From Spirochaetia bacterium (lineage in GTDB: Bacteria > Spirochaetota > Spirochaetia > Treponematales > Rectinemataceae), in assembly GCA_029975555.1 (NCBI GenBank), contig JARKOY010000021.1, forward strand, positions 1 through 64,000: a stretch of 64,000 bases of DNA, given 5' to 3'. Each line of letters starts with the position of its first letter. The first letter of the stretch is position 1. Positions 16,917 to 25,310 of the stretch are shown here, one piece after another. Both the position numbers and the translations under genes were made by a program. The notes under the pieces are model-generated. The model searched no databases, was not told the origin of the DNA, and saw only the letters and a program-made list of their open reading frames with translations.

Positions 16917-18380
16917 TTATTCGGTCGCACCCGAAGTCGCGTCAGTGGTGGAGTCTTGGCCGGCGCTCTGATCTGTGGCGTTCTGATCTGTGGCACCCTG
17001 GCCCGCGGGAGCCAGCTGGTCCTGAGAAGGACCGGTGGTCTGCGATGCATCCGGGGCCGCTGCAGGCTGCTGCGGCTGATCGCTCGGCGCCGCCCCGGAT
17101 TCGGTTCCGGGCTGTGCGAGCGCCTGTGTCCACTCGTCCTTGAGCTGGCCGATGGTCAGGAATATCTGATTGTCCTTGTCGTACACGGAGCCAAAGCGCC
17201 GTTCGGCCTCTTCGATGTCGGCGATGGCGAGTTTGAGGTCCTCCGCCGACTGGGCGGTTTCGGCATACATCAGCGCGCGGTAGAAGTGCAGGGTACCCGC
17301 GGCCTTGTCGTCGCCCGCATATTTTGCGATCGATCGGTCGAGATAATCGAAGCCGGCCTGGGGGTCCTGCGCATTGAGCCAGGTGGAAAGCAAGGAGCGT
17401 ACGACGTTCGGATCGACAGAGAATTTCTCGGTCACCGCGTCGGCGACCGCATTCGCCTTTTCGGGAGTCCCCATCCGCACTTCGATGAGGTGTTGAATCA
17501 GGATAGGCACATACTCGTCCGGAAAGCGCGCGATCATCGCTTCCACATAGGCGTTCGTCTTTCCGGCATCGCCGGCATTGAGACCTGCCTTGATCCCCTC
17601 CACAAAGGCGTTGTAGGTGGCGTCCGAGGTTTCGGGCTTCGCCAGCACGTCGTCCACGATCGGGTAGGCCTCATCAAATTTCCCCTGATCGTTGAGGACG
17701 CCTGCGAGGTCCACAGAGAAATTGAGGTTTTCGGGATAGACGGCGATCGCCTTTCTCAACACTGTCTCCGCAGCGTCGTATTTCTGGAAGTTGACCAACA
17801 GCGCGGCGTGGTGGGAAAGGCTTGCTTCGCTGTACGTGTTGTAGGCAAGGGCCCGGTCGTAATTCTCGATCGCCTTTTGCTGGACAGTCCTGCCGTCCTG
17901 AATCCAATTTTCGCCGTATTCCTGATTGACCGTATACAGATAGTTCCCAAGCTCGTAGGAGAGTACCGGAGGCACGGCTTCCCCGGATTTTTCGAGCGCC
18001 TCCACGAGGTCGAGCGGGTTGAAGTCGGCCATTGTCTGCTTTTCGGGGGGATTGGCCCTCAGCTCATCGAGGCTTTGCCCCTCGGCCAAATCCACGAATC
18101 CAAAACTGATGAGCATGCCGTTCGCCACATTCCCCGCAAGCGCAAGGCGAATTTTCTCGGCAAGCACATATCCGTCCTTATTGTCCGGATCGAAGGCAGC
18201 GAGCAGATTCCAGGCCTTGGACCATTGACCCTTTGCCTGCAAGAGGCGAGATGCGTCGAGCGCCTCCTTGGTCTGCTGCCCTGCATCGGCATAGAATGTC
18301 GCAGGTGTCGGTGCCTCCTGCGCACCCAAAAACGCAATCGCGGCGACGAACGCCCACGCGAAGACTGCAAAACGTTTCAT
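16917..18380 (-). CDS. Secreted TPR-repeat protein
   Basis: A 487-residue protein with a clear signal peptide (MKRFAVFAWAF ... GAQE, cleavage near residue 21), so it is periplasmic. The middle contains several tetratricopeptide-like helical repeats (for example around YDRALAYN, AETVLRKAIAVYPENLNF and AVADAVTEKF). The last 60 residues are a low-complexity Gln/Ala/Asp/Thr tail; part of it is encoded by a tandem 15-bp DNA repeat near 16967-16996. AAGGAG lies 6 nt before the ATG at 18380, which rules out the longer frame. It is the first gene of a probable operon with nagA and nagB, which hints at a cell-wall or chitin-sugar connection, but no function can be assigned. Confidence 0.82.
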   Translation of the reverse strand: MKRFAVFAWAFVAAIAFLGAQEAPTPATFYADAGQQTKEALDASRLLQAKGQWSKAWNLLAAFDPDNKDGYVLAEKIRLALAGNVANGMLISFGFVDLAEGQSLDELRANPPEKQTMADFNPLDLVEALEKSGEAVPPVLSYELGNYLYTVNQEYGENWIQDGRTVQQKAIENYDRALAYNTYSEASLSHHAALLVNFQKYDAAETVLRKAIAVYPENLNFSVDLAGVLNDQGKFDEAYPIVDDVLAKPETSDATYNAFVEGIKAGLNAGDAGKTNAYVEAMIARFPDEYVPILIQHLIEVRMGTPEKANAVADAVTEKFSVDPNVVRSLLSTWLNAQDPQAGFDYLDRSIAKYAGDDKAAGTLHFYRALMYAETAQSAEDLKLAIADIEEAERRFGSVYDKDNQIFLTIGQLKDEWTQALAQPGTESGAAPSDQPQQPAAAPDASQTTGPSQDQLAPAGQGATDQNATDQSAGQDSTTDATSGATE

Positions 18381-18558
18381 GAACAACTCCTTAGCGGTGA
18401 AGAAAAGATAGCCATACACTACATGAGAGAATACTTATGTTTTCCCTAAAAAGCAACGGCGTACGCCCTGCGTTTTCGGGCAAACGAAGCTCTGAATATT
18501 GAACAAATGTGGCGAAGACAGGTATCATGCCGCGCGGCTGATTTTTCGGGAGCACATC

Positions 18559-19230
18559 ATGTGGCACGGGCAACACGGACGAGCGTTTTGGGATACTGCG
18601 GCAGGTCGGCAAATTCTTACGTTAGATTTAATCTTTCGTAAGATTTCGGAGGCGCAACAATCCTTTATCAACACCGCAGCCCAGCGAGGCATCCACCTCG
18701 CCTGCCCTCCCGGCTGCGGCTCTTGCTGTCACGGTTTTATGCCGGACGTCCTTCCCGTAGAGGCGGACTACATCGCCTACTTCCTTTTGAGCCACGAGGC
18801 ACACACCACAGGAGAGCCAGTTCTGGCTTACGACGCGTTCTCTGTCCGTGCCGAGGACAATCCTTCCCCCTGCCCTTTCCACGATCCCGAACGCCCAGGC
18901 CACAACTGCCGCATTTACGAGGCGCGCCCCCTTGTCTGTAGGCTCTTCGGTTTTTCATCCACCCAGACCAAAACCGGCAGGACCGTCTATCGCCTGTGCC
19001 GGCACATGCCGACGCCTCCTGGACTCAGAGAGCGCATCCTCAGTGAGGAAGCCTTGCTGCAGCGCATCGGGGCCACACCCCCGCTCATGGGGAGCTTCGC
19101 CATGGAACTGCTGGCCATCGATCCGTCGAGGGCCTCGGAGCGAAGGCCCCTCTCCGAGAGCCTCCCCTCGGCACTGGCCCGAATTGCGGGGACATTGCAC
19201 TACTGCCCGGACGAACCCAATGCAGCATGA
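18559..19230 (+). CDS. YkgJ-family cysteine-cluster protein
   Basis: About 223 residues, cytosolic. It has the family signature C49-x3-C53-x2-CC (residues 49-57), then CPFHDPE, a central C-x5-ARPLVCRLFGF segment and a final CRHMPTP. Together these are a set of cysteines predicted to bind a zinc or iron ion. The family (UPF0153/CxxCxxCC) is widespread and its activity is unknown. I use ATG 18559, 6 nt after GGGAG, rather than the in-frame TTG at 18499. It is followed after 55 nt by the deoxynucleoside kinase gene and probably shares its transcript. Confidence 0.8.
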   Translation: MWHGQHGRAFWDTAAGRQILTLDLIFRKISEAQQSFINTAAQRGIHLACPPGCGSCCHGFMPDVLPVEADYIAYFLLSHEAHTTGEPVLAYDAFSVRAEDNPSPCPFHDPERPGHNCRIYEARPLVCRLFGFSSTQTKTGRTVYRLCRHMPTPPGLRERILSEEALLQRIGATPPLMGSFAMELLAIDPSRASERRPLSESLPSALARIAGTLHYCPDEPNAA

Positions 19231-19285
19231 CGCCCCGCCTCAACGCTTGCACATTCCTCGATGGACGAGTAGTCTTTCGTAAGCA

Positions 19286-19933
19286 ATGAGTCGCAAATAC
19301 GTGGTGGTCGCCGGAAATATCGGCGCAGGAAAATCGACGCTCGTCCAACTTTTGGCGAACCATCTTGGCTTCATCGCCTATCTGGAACCTGTGTTGGAGA
19401 ATCCCTTTCTCAAGGACTTCTACGGGGACATGCGGCGTTGGGCCCTTCAGAGTCAACTTTTCTTCCTGGCGCATCGCGCCACCACGCACCGGCAGTTGTG
19501 CGCGGATCCCCACTCTGTGGTCCAGGATCGATCGATCTACGAAGACGCGGAGGTGTTTGCAAAAAATCTCTACATACAAGGAAATATGGAAGAACGGGAG
19601 TGGCTCATCTACCAAGACCTCTACCGGACCCTCGCCGAGACGCTGCCGCACCCGAGCCTCGTGATCTACATCCGCGCGTCCGTGCCCACGCTCAAGGCAC
19701 GAATTGCACAGCGGGGCCGCGACTTCGAATCGGCAATTCCCGATGCATATCTCGAGAGTCTCAACGAACTCTATGAAGAGTGGATTTCGTCCTTCACCTT
19801 GGCACCCATCCTGACTATTCCAGGCGACAGCCTCGATTTCGTCGCGGAATCGCGCGACCTGCGGGCCATCCTGAGGACTGTCACCAAGCGATTAGAGGAT
19901 AATCATCCGTATTTGTTTCCTTACGAAATGTGA
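19286..19933 (+). CDS. Deoxynucleoside kinase
   Basis: A 215-residue kinase of the dNK/dGK/dCK family, which salvages deoxynucleosides by 5'-phosphorylation. The P-loop GNIGAGKST is at residues 10-18, the base-contact region follows, and the diagnostic DRS motif (VVQDRSIYED) with its ERS/DRS arginine is near residue 81. The LID region RIAQRGRDFE is near residue 145. Base preference cannot be read with confidence. No ribosome-binding site is obvious. It follows the YkgJ-type gene in the same direction. Confidence 0.88.
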   Translation: MSRKYVVVAGNIGAGKSTLVQLLANHLGFIAYLEPVLENPFLKDFYGDMRRWALQSQLFFLAHRATTHRQLCADPHSVVQDRSIYEDAEVFAKNLYIQGNMEEREWLIYQDLYRTLAETLPHPSLVIYIRASVPTLKARIAQRGRDFESAIPDAYLESLNELYEEWISSFTLAPILTIPGDSLDFVAESRDLRAILRTVTKRLEDNHPYLFPYEM

Positions 19934-19970
19934 ATCGCTTTTATACTGTGTGTTGACTAGCAGCCGTTGA

Positions 19971-20174
19971 AATGCGCGGTACATCATCAACTTCGCCTTG
20001 GAGGCTCAAATCGGCTGGTATTGCCCAAATCTTATTTCATTCGTGAAGACCGTTCAAAGCCTCGCAAAATCGAAGGCGATAGTAGGTGAATATACATCGC
20101 GAATTAGGGCGCTGAATTTTCTGCCATGCACAGAGGTGCTTGCAAAGGTGATCGTGGAGATTGCCAAGGGATAA
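19971..20174 (+). pseudogene. Possible gene remnant between convergent genes
   Basis: An open frame of 67 codons, bounded by TGA at 19968 and TAA at 20172, with a balanced residue composition (for example VKTVQSLAKSKAIVGEY and TEVLAKVIVEIAKG) in an otherwise gene-less gap. No ATG start or ribosome-binding site exists; TTG 19998 and GTG 20043 are the only alternative starts. I do not recognise the family. It may be the 3' remnant of a lost gene or a chance frame. Confidence 0.25.
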
Positions 20175-20178
20175 TGCG

Positions 20179-21345
20179 CTACCGCGCCCAGCGCTCCAGG
20201 ATCGAGCGGTAGCGCCCAGCCACCTCCGTGGCGACATCCTCCCAGGTGCGGCACAGCGTCTTTTGCGCATGCGCTGCGACTTGTGCGAGCGTTCCAGGAT
20301 CGGAAAGCACCTTCACGATGGTCTGAGCGAAGTCGTCGGTGTGCTCCGAGCAGAGAAAACCATTCTTCTTGTCTTCGATCACCTCTGCCGCCGTTGAACC
20401 ACGGATGAGCACGGCGGGCGTTTTCATCGCCGCAGCCTCCCGCAGCACGAGAGGAGCATTGTCGTACAGCGATGGGAACAGAAAGATGTCTCCGCGGGCA
20501 TAAATGGCCTTCAGCAACTCTCTGTCATACACGACGTCGTGGAATATGACCTTATCCGAAATCCCTAACTGTCGTACAAGATCGATGAGCGTCCCCTTGG
20601 CATAGCCCTTGCCGACAAAAACCATACGGAAATTCGGAAGTGCGTCCATGACCGAAGGCAAGGATCGGACCAAAAACTCAAGGTTCTTTTCCAAGATGTG
20701 CTGGCCCACGTAGAGGCCCACACAGTACTCCTCGGGTAGCCCGAGGTGTTCGGCGCCCCGTGCGCGGTACGGAGCGATGTCGTCCGGGGGCTCGAAGTCG
20801 ATACCGTTTTCCACCACATCGTAGGGGCCCTTGTACCCATACTCCCGGAGCGTCCGGGCGACGGATTCCTGAGGAACCCAGACATGATCAACCTGATAGT
20901 AGAGCTCTACAATCCGTTTGATCTGATCCTCTACGATGGCCTTTATCGAAATCGCCCGGCTGAGATCATCTCTATACTTCGAATGAAAGGTGGCGATGAC
21001 GGGAATATGCTTCTCTCGGGCGACGCGCAGCGCGAGTTTGCCTGCGGCGAAAGGCGAGTGGGCGTGGACAATATCGAAATCTCTGTTTTTGAGAATAAAC
21101 TGGAGCCGAAAATCGAAATCAGGAAAGCCTATGCGGTAGGGTGGCCGCACAATCGTAGGCAGCGACAGAAAACGGATCACCGGGAATGGATCGGTGTCTC
21201 TGTAATTGGGAACGAAGGGCGTGATGACGTAGGTCGGACCGAGCTTTTTCTTAAGCCAATACGCATAGTTGCGAACGGTGACCGTGACCCCGTCGATGAT
21301 AGGAACATAGCCGTCATTGAAAAGGCCGGTAGTAATTGTGTCCAT
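20179..21345 (-). CDS. GT4-family glycosyltransferase, paralogue A
   Basis: A 388-residue GT-B glycosyltransferase. The N-terminal acceptor domain begins with GLFNDGYVPIIDGV and contains HAHSPFAAG near residue 98. The C-terminal nucleotide-sugar domain has YVGQHILEKNLE, LFPSLYDNAPLVLREAAAM and AVLIRGSTAAEVI. It clearly resembles the protein encoded at 24099-25310. The pattern fits enzymes that glycosylate diacylglycerol or phospholipid-linked acceptors, but the substrate is inferred only from family and neighbours (glf, galU). I use ATG 21345, directly after a promoter with no leader. It is divergent from the UlaG-like gene. Confidence 0.86.
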   Translation of the reverse strand: MDTITTGLFNDGYVPIIDGVTVTVRNYAYWLKKKLGPTYVITPFVPNYRDTDPFPVIRFLSLPTIVRPPYRIGFPDFDFRLQFILKNRDFDIVHAHSPFAAGKLALRVAREKHIPVIATFHSKYRDDLSRAISIKAIVEDQIKRIVELYYQVDHVWVPQESVARTLREYGYKGPYDVVENGIDFEPPDDIAPYRARGAEHLGLPEEYCVGLYVGQHILEKNLEFLVRSLPSVMDALPNFRMVFVGKGYAKGTLIDLVRQLGISDKVIFHDVVYDRELLKAIYARGDIFLFPSLYDNAPLVLREAAAMKTPAVLIRGSTAAEVIEDKKNGFLCSEHTDDFAQTIVKVLSDPGTLAQVAAHAQKTLCRTWEDVATEVAGRYRSILERWAR

Positions 21346-21352
21346 CCAGGCT

Positions 21353-21381
21353 AAAATATAAGTAGACCTCACAAAAGTCAA
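21353..21381 (-). promoter_or_regulatory. Promoter of GT4 paralogue A (leaderless)
   Basis: On the minus strand TTGACT (21381-21376) and TATTTT (21358-21353) are spaced by 17 nt and the ATG follows after 7 nt. The 12 nt TTGACTTTTGTG at the -35 box are identical to those of the ATPase promoter at 1570. Confidence 0.5.
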
Positions 21382-21450
21382 CAAACGAGGAATTTCATTG
21401 ACTTCTGCGCCTTCCTGCCATTACTCTAAACTATAGAAGAGAGGTGCACT

Positions 21451-22191
21451 ATGCCAAAAGTAGCATGTTCCGTCGCGCTCGCATTTGCGCTTTCGGCGGT
21501 ACCGGGATTCTGTCATAGCTGGCCAGGAGGCAAAGCATCCGACCGGTTCGATACGGGAAAGGGTGAACTGGAAATTGTCTTCTTAGGTCATGCATCTCTT
21601 GTCTTCGTCTATGGAGGCAGTTACCTCTACATAGACCCGGTGAGCCAATACGGCGATTTTTCCAAATATCCGAAGGCCGATCTCATCCTGATCACCCACG
21701 AGCACGGAGACCACCTTGATCCCAAGGCCATCGCCGCGCTGAGCAAAAGTGGCACGCGCATGCTTCTGCCCGAGGCTGCGCGCAGAGTACTGGGCAAGGG
21801 CGAAGCGCTCGATCATGGAACGCCGCTCGACGTCGCAGGATTCAAGGTGCTGGCGGTGCCCGCGTACAACACTACCCCGGGCCGGACGAACTACCATCCC
21901 AAGGATCGCCACGACAACGGGTATGTGATCACGGCGGGCGCACTGCGCGTCTATGTCGCAGGCGACACCGAGCTCATACCGGAGATGGCGAATGTAGGCC
22001 CCGTTGACATCGCATTTTTGCCCATGAATCAACCCTACACCATGACCCCGGAGCAGACCGCCGCTGCGGCGAGGCTCATAAAGCCGAAGATTCTCTATCC
22101 CTACCACTTCGGCTCCACGGACACGGCCGCCTTGCTCAAGCTCCTCGCGGACGACAAAGCCATCGAGGTCAGAATTCGGAATCTTCAATAG
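21451..22191 (+). CDS. Secreted metallo-beta-lactamase-fold hydrolase, UlaG-like
   Basis: A 246-residue protein with an N-terminal signal peptide (about 22 residues) and a compact metallo-beta-lactamase fold. The metal site is THEHGDHLD at residues 82-90 (H83, H85, D87, H88). Further ligands are in AGDTE near residue 171 and YPYHFGS near residue 212. The closest recognisable group is the UlaG/YtkL-like lactonase-type MBL hydrolases. Secretion to the periplasm is unusual for that group and the substrate is unknown. AGAGGTG lies just before the ATG. It is divergent from GT4 paralogue A. Confidence 0.85.
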   Translation: MPKVACSVALAFALSAVPGFCHSWPGGKASDRFDTGKGELEIVFLGHASLVFVYGGSYLYIDPVSQYGDFSKYPKADLILITHEHGDHLDPKAIAALSKSGTRMLLPEAARRVLGKGEALDHGTPLDVAGFKVLAVPAYNTTPGRTNYHPKDRHDNGYVITAGALRVYVAGDTELIPEMANVGPVDIAFLPMNQPYTMTPEQTAAAARLIKPKILYPYHFGSTDTAALLKLLADDKAIEVRIRNLQ

Positions 22192-22209
22192 TGCTCTCAA
22201 CCTTGGGTA
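22191..22209 (+). repeat. Dispersed 19-bp repeat, copy 2
   Basis: GTGCTCTCAACCTTGGGTA, one base different from the copy at 185-203. It begins at the last base of the UlaG-like gene stop codon. The rest of the 22192-22450 gap holds only AT-rich sequence leading to tpx. Confidence 0.55.
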
Positions 22210-22450
22210 AAGATTTAAAGCGAATACAGTCCAGGGTATACGGCAGCCCTGGTGTCTCTCTTACCAGGCATAACGATAAACTCTATCATCTCTGCTGGCC
22301 AGCGGTATCAGTGCAAACTTCCTGCAGTATGTCGAAAAACGCTTTTTTAATAGCATATCTTTTACCCAATCTTAAGAGCACGAACCAGCGCTTGCCGCAT
22401 TTCAATATATTTAATATTTTATATATAGTTGATATCCATAGGAGGCTACA

Positions 22451-22960
22451 ATGGCAACCATCACATTTAAAGGCAATCCAGTCCAGACGATAGGCTCTCT
22501 TCCAGCCAAAGGAACAAAGGCCCCTGACTTCAGACTCACGACAGGCGACCTCATCGACGTCAGCCTGGCCACCTATGCGGGCAAAGTCAAGATTCTGAAT
22601 ATCGTGCCGAGCCTCGACACAGGCGTCTGCGCCGCGAGCGCACGCGCCTTCAACAAGGCCGCCGCATCTCTGGGCGACATCGTCATCCTCACCATCAGCA
22701 GGGACCTGCCCTTCGCGCAGAAGCGCTTCTGCGAGGCCGAGGGCATCGACAAGGTCGTCACGCTGTCCGAACTACGCGATAGAGAATTCGGCAAAGCCTA
22801 CGGCGTCGAAATGATCTCTGGCCCTCTCGCAGGATTGCTTTCGCGCGCCATCGTCGTGCTCGACCGCGACAATAGAGTAGTATATACTGAGCAGGTTCCA
22901 GAGATCACGCAGGAACCGAATTATGCCGCGTCGCTGGATGCTGCAAAACAAGTAGTTTGA
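22451..22960 (+). CDS. tpx: Thiol peroxidase (Tpx)
   Basis: A 169-residue atypical 2-Cys peroxiredoxin that reduces lipid and hydrogen peroxides with thioredoxin. The peroxidatic cysteine is C60 in PSLDTGVC and the resolving cysteine is C94 in KRFCEAEG, the same positions as in E. coli Tpx (C61/C95). Length is normal. AGGAGG lies 7 nt before the ATG, after an AT-rich promoter region around 22400-22440. The glf gene follows within 40 nt on the same strand, so some read-through is likely. Confidence 0.96.
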   Translation: MATITFKGNPVQTIGSLPAKGTKAPDFRLTTGDLIDVSLATYAGKVKILNIVPSLDTGVCAASARAFNKAAASLGDIVILTISRDLPFAQKRFCEAEGIDKVVTLSELRDREFGKAYGVEMISGPLAGLLSRAIVVLDRDNRVVYTEQVPEITQEPNYAASLDAAKQVV

Positions 22961-22998
22961 TTGGCGAACGTTATTCTGCCGCAGGAATTAGAAAGTAT

Positions 22999-24102
22999 AT
23001 GCATTATTTTGATACTGTTGTCGTTGGTGCTGGGTTAGCCGGAGCTACTGCTGCGCGCGTCGCAGCGGAAAAAGGCAAAAAAACCCTCGTGGTAGAGCAG
23101 CACCGCCACATTGCAGGACACTGTCATGATGCGAAGAATGAGGTCGGTATAACAATCCACACCTACGGCCCTCATATTTTTCACACAAACAACAAGGAAG
23201 TGTGGAATTTTGTACGACGTTTTTCAGATTTCAATTATTATCAACACCGAGTATTGTCCTATACCGAGGGATGTTTTATTCCCTTCCCCATCCATACAGA
23301 GACGATTAATGAACTTTTCGGAATTCAGATCGCTGCGTCAGAAGTCCCTAATTTTCTGGCGGAACAGGTGCGCACCTCATCCTTTGATACTCCTCCGAAG
23401 ACCTTCCGCGACGCGATCGTCTCCCAGGTAGGTGAAAAACTCTACACGACATTCTTTGAGAATTATACGCGGAAACAGTGGGGCAGAGATCCTTCCTTGC
23501 TCTCGCCCGAGGTTGCAGCCCGCATTCCCGTGAAGGCAAATCGAGACGGTCGATATTTTTCCGATACCTATCAAGGCATTCCTAGCCAGGGATACACCGC
23601 GATGGTACATGCGATGCTGGACCATCCGAACATCAGCGTCATGCTGGGTGCCGACTGGTTCGCATTGAAGGACGAACTCGAGGCCTCCACGACGGTTTTT
23701 ACCGGAGAACTCGATCGATTCTTTGATTTCAAATATGGAAAACTCGAGTACCGTTCTCTCGACCTCGTGTTCAAAACTTTCGACAAAGAGCGATATCAAC
23801 CAGCATCCGTAGTCAACTACCCAAACGACTACGACTGGACCCGCATCACTGAATACAAGTACTTCCTTGACGAGAAGTCGCCCTCCACCACCGTATGCTT
23901 CGAGTATCCGAAGTCCGAGGGCGAGCCTTTCTACATCGTCATGACCAAAGAGAACATGGAACGACGCGAACACTATATGCGCGAGGTCGCGGCATTGGAA
24001 AAGACGGGCCGGTGGCTTTTCGTCGGCAGGCTGGCCGAATACAAATACTATAACATGGACCAGGTCATCGCTGCGGCATTGCACAAAACAGGGACAATAT
24101 GA
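22999..24102 (+). CDS. glf: UDP-galactopyranose mutase
   Basis: A 367-residue flavoenzyme interconverting UDP-galactopyranose and UDP-galactofuranose. The FAD-binding Rossmann motif is VVVGAGLAGATAAR near residue 6. It is followed by the family motifs YGPHIFHTNN, FENYTRKQWG and the C-terminal VGRLAEYKYYNMDQ, which contacts flavin. Length matches bacterial Glf. A TTG at 22957 is in frame, but I prefer ATG 22999, which starts right before the Rossmann strand. Its stop overlaps the next gene's start (ATGA at 24099-24102), so Glf and that glycosyltransferase are translationally coupled. Local GC is lower than in the flanking core genes. Confidence 0.95.
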   Translation: MHYFDTVVVGAGLAGATAARVAAEKGKKTLVVEQHRHIAGHCHDAKNEVGITIHTYGPHIFHTNNKEVWNFVRRFSDFNYYQHRVLSYTEGCFIPFPIHTETINELFGIQIAASEVPNFLAEQVRTSSFDTPPKTFRDAIVSQVGEKLYTTFFENYTRKQWGRDPSLLSPEVAARIPVKANRDGRYFSDTYQGIPSQGYTAMVHAMLDHPNISVMLGADWFALKDELEASTTVFTGELDRFFDFKYGKLEYRSLDLVFKTFDKERYQPASVVNYPNDYDWTRITEYKYFLDEKSPSTTVCFEYPKSEGEPFYIVMTKENMERREHYMREVAALEKTGRWLFVGRLAEYKYYNMDQVIAAALHKTGTI

Positions 24103-25310
24103 ACGACAACATCGTCACGGGGATATTCAACGATTCCTATGCTCCCATCACAGATGGCGTCGCCATGGTGACACGCCAGTATGCGCTGTGGCTCAATAGA
24201 AAAACAGGGCCTTCGTGCGTCGTGACCACCGATTCGCCGGACTATTTCGATAATGAAGAGTTTCCGGTGTACCGCTTCCCTTCGCTTCCCATCACCACAC
24301 GTCCACCGTATCGTCTTGGCGTGGCATTCTCAGGCGAGGTCAAAGAGCGGCGCCAGCGCGGAGGTGTCGTCAAAGAGACATTGTCCACAAATATCTTTAG
24401 AATTCCCTTCGACCTCGTGCACTCACACAGTCCCTTTGTATCAGGCACGCTGGCGCGGATCATCGCGAACAAGCGGAACATTCCCCTCGTGACAACCTTC
24501 CACACAAAATATAAACCGGAATTCGAACGTGCACTGAAGATGAATGCGCTTGTGTCGGTCGCAATGCAGCTCATAAAGGACTACTACAACAAGGCGGACT
24601 TCGTCTGGACACCAAACACCGAGAGCATCGCTGTACTTCGAGAATACGGGTATGCAGGCGAGGTGGAGGTCATGCCCAATGGAACCGATCTGCACATCTC
24701 AGAGTCAGACCTGCCCGCCCTGCGACAGGAAGGCTCAGCAGTCCTCGGCGTGGACGAAAAAAGCTTTGTTTTTCTGTACATCGGCCAGCTTATCATAGAA
24801 AAGAACCTCGACCTCATCATTGCATCATTGGCTCATCTCAGGCTGAACAAGCCCTTTACGATGATATTCATCGGCGACGGCAAGCACCGCACCGCGATGG
24901 AAGAGCGCATACAGACCCTCGGTCTGTCGGATAGGGTCAAGTTTTTGGGCATTGTGCGCGAAAGAGAGGTCATTAAGCGAGCGTACGCAAGGGCCGATCT
25001 GTTGCTCTTTCCTTCGTTGTACGACACGTCGAGTCTCACGGTGAAGGAATCCGCCGCGATGCGTCTACCCGCGGTGCTCATACGTGGATCCTCGACGGCC
25101 GAGAGTATCGTCGACTGCGAAAACGGATTTCTGAGCGAGAACGATCCGGTATCCTACGCGCAGACCATCCAGCGCGCCATGGATACCCCTGCCGTCCGGC
25201 GAGCCGCAGGCGAAGGAGCCTTCCGCACCCTCTACACTTCCTGGGAATCCGTGCTCGAGAAGGTTGATCTCAGATACCGGCAGATTCTTTCGCAGTGGAA
25301 GGGGCGCTGA
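24099..25310 (+). CDS. GT4-family glycosyltransferase, paralogue B
   Basis: A 403-residue GT-B glycosyltransferase similar throughout to the product of 20179-21345. It starts NIVTGIFNDSYAPITDGV, has HSHSPFVSG near residue 109, and in the nucleotide-sugar domain LYIGQLIIEKNLD, LLFPSLYDTSSLTVKES and AVLIRGSSTAES. The four-base overlap with glf suggests that it may transfer galactofuranose or act in the same glycolipid or polysaccharide pathway; this is inference from context. A 25-residue insertion (about residues 72-97, Arg-rich) is absent in paralogue A. Its 3' end overlaps the convergent thioesterase gene by 41 bp. Confidence 0.87.
   Translation: MNDNIVTGIFNDSYAPITDGVAMVTRQYALWLNRKTGPSCVVTTDSPDYFDNEEFPVYRFPSLPITTRPPYRLGVAFSGEVKERRQRGGVVKETLSTNIFRIPFDLVHSHSPFVSGTLARIIANKRNIPLVTTFHTKYKPEFERALKMNALVSVAMQLIKDYYNKADFVWTPNTESIAVLREYGYAGEVEVMPNGTDLHISESDLPALRQEGSAVLGVDEKSFVFLYIGQLIIEKNLDLIIASLAHLRLNKPFTMIFIGDGKHRTAMEERIQTLGLSDRVKFLGIVREREVIKRAYARADLLLFPSLYDTSSLTVKESAAMRLPAVLIRGSSTAESIVDCENGFLSENDPVSYAQTIQRAMDTPAVRRAAGEGAFRTLYTSWESVLEKVDLRYRQILSQWKGR

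Noticed and set aside
16961-16996. Tandem 15-bp repeat as a regulatory or mobile element
   Set aside because: It lies inside the TPR gene and simply encodes the repetitive ATDQ-type tail.
16902-18449. A 515-codon plus-strand frame opposite the TPR gene
   Set aside because: The opposite strand has a signal peptide, ribosome-binding site and TPR pattern, so the plus frame is a shadow.
22230-22290. Riboswitch or attenuator upstream of tpx
   Set aside because: Only a short CCTGGT/ACCAGG stem is visible and no known aptamer pattern; not enough to support a call.
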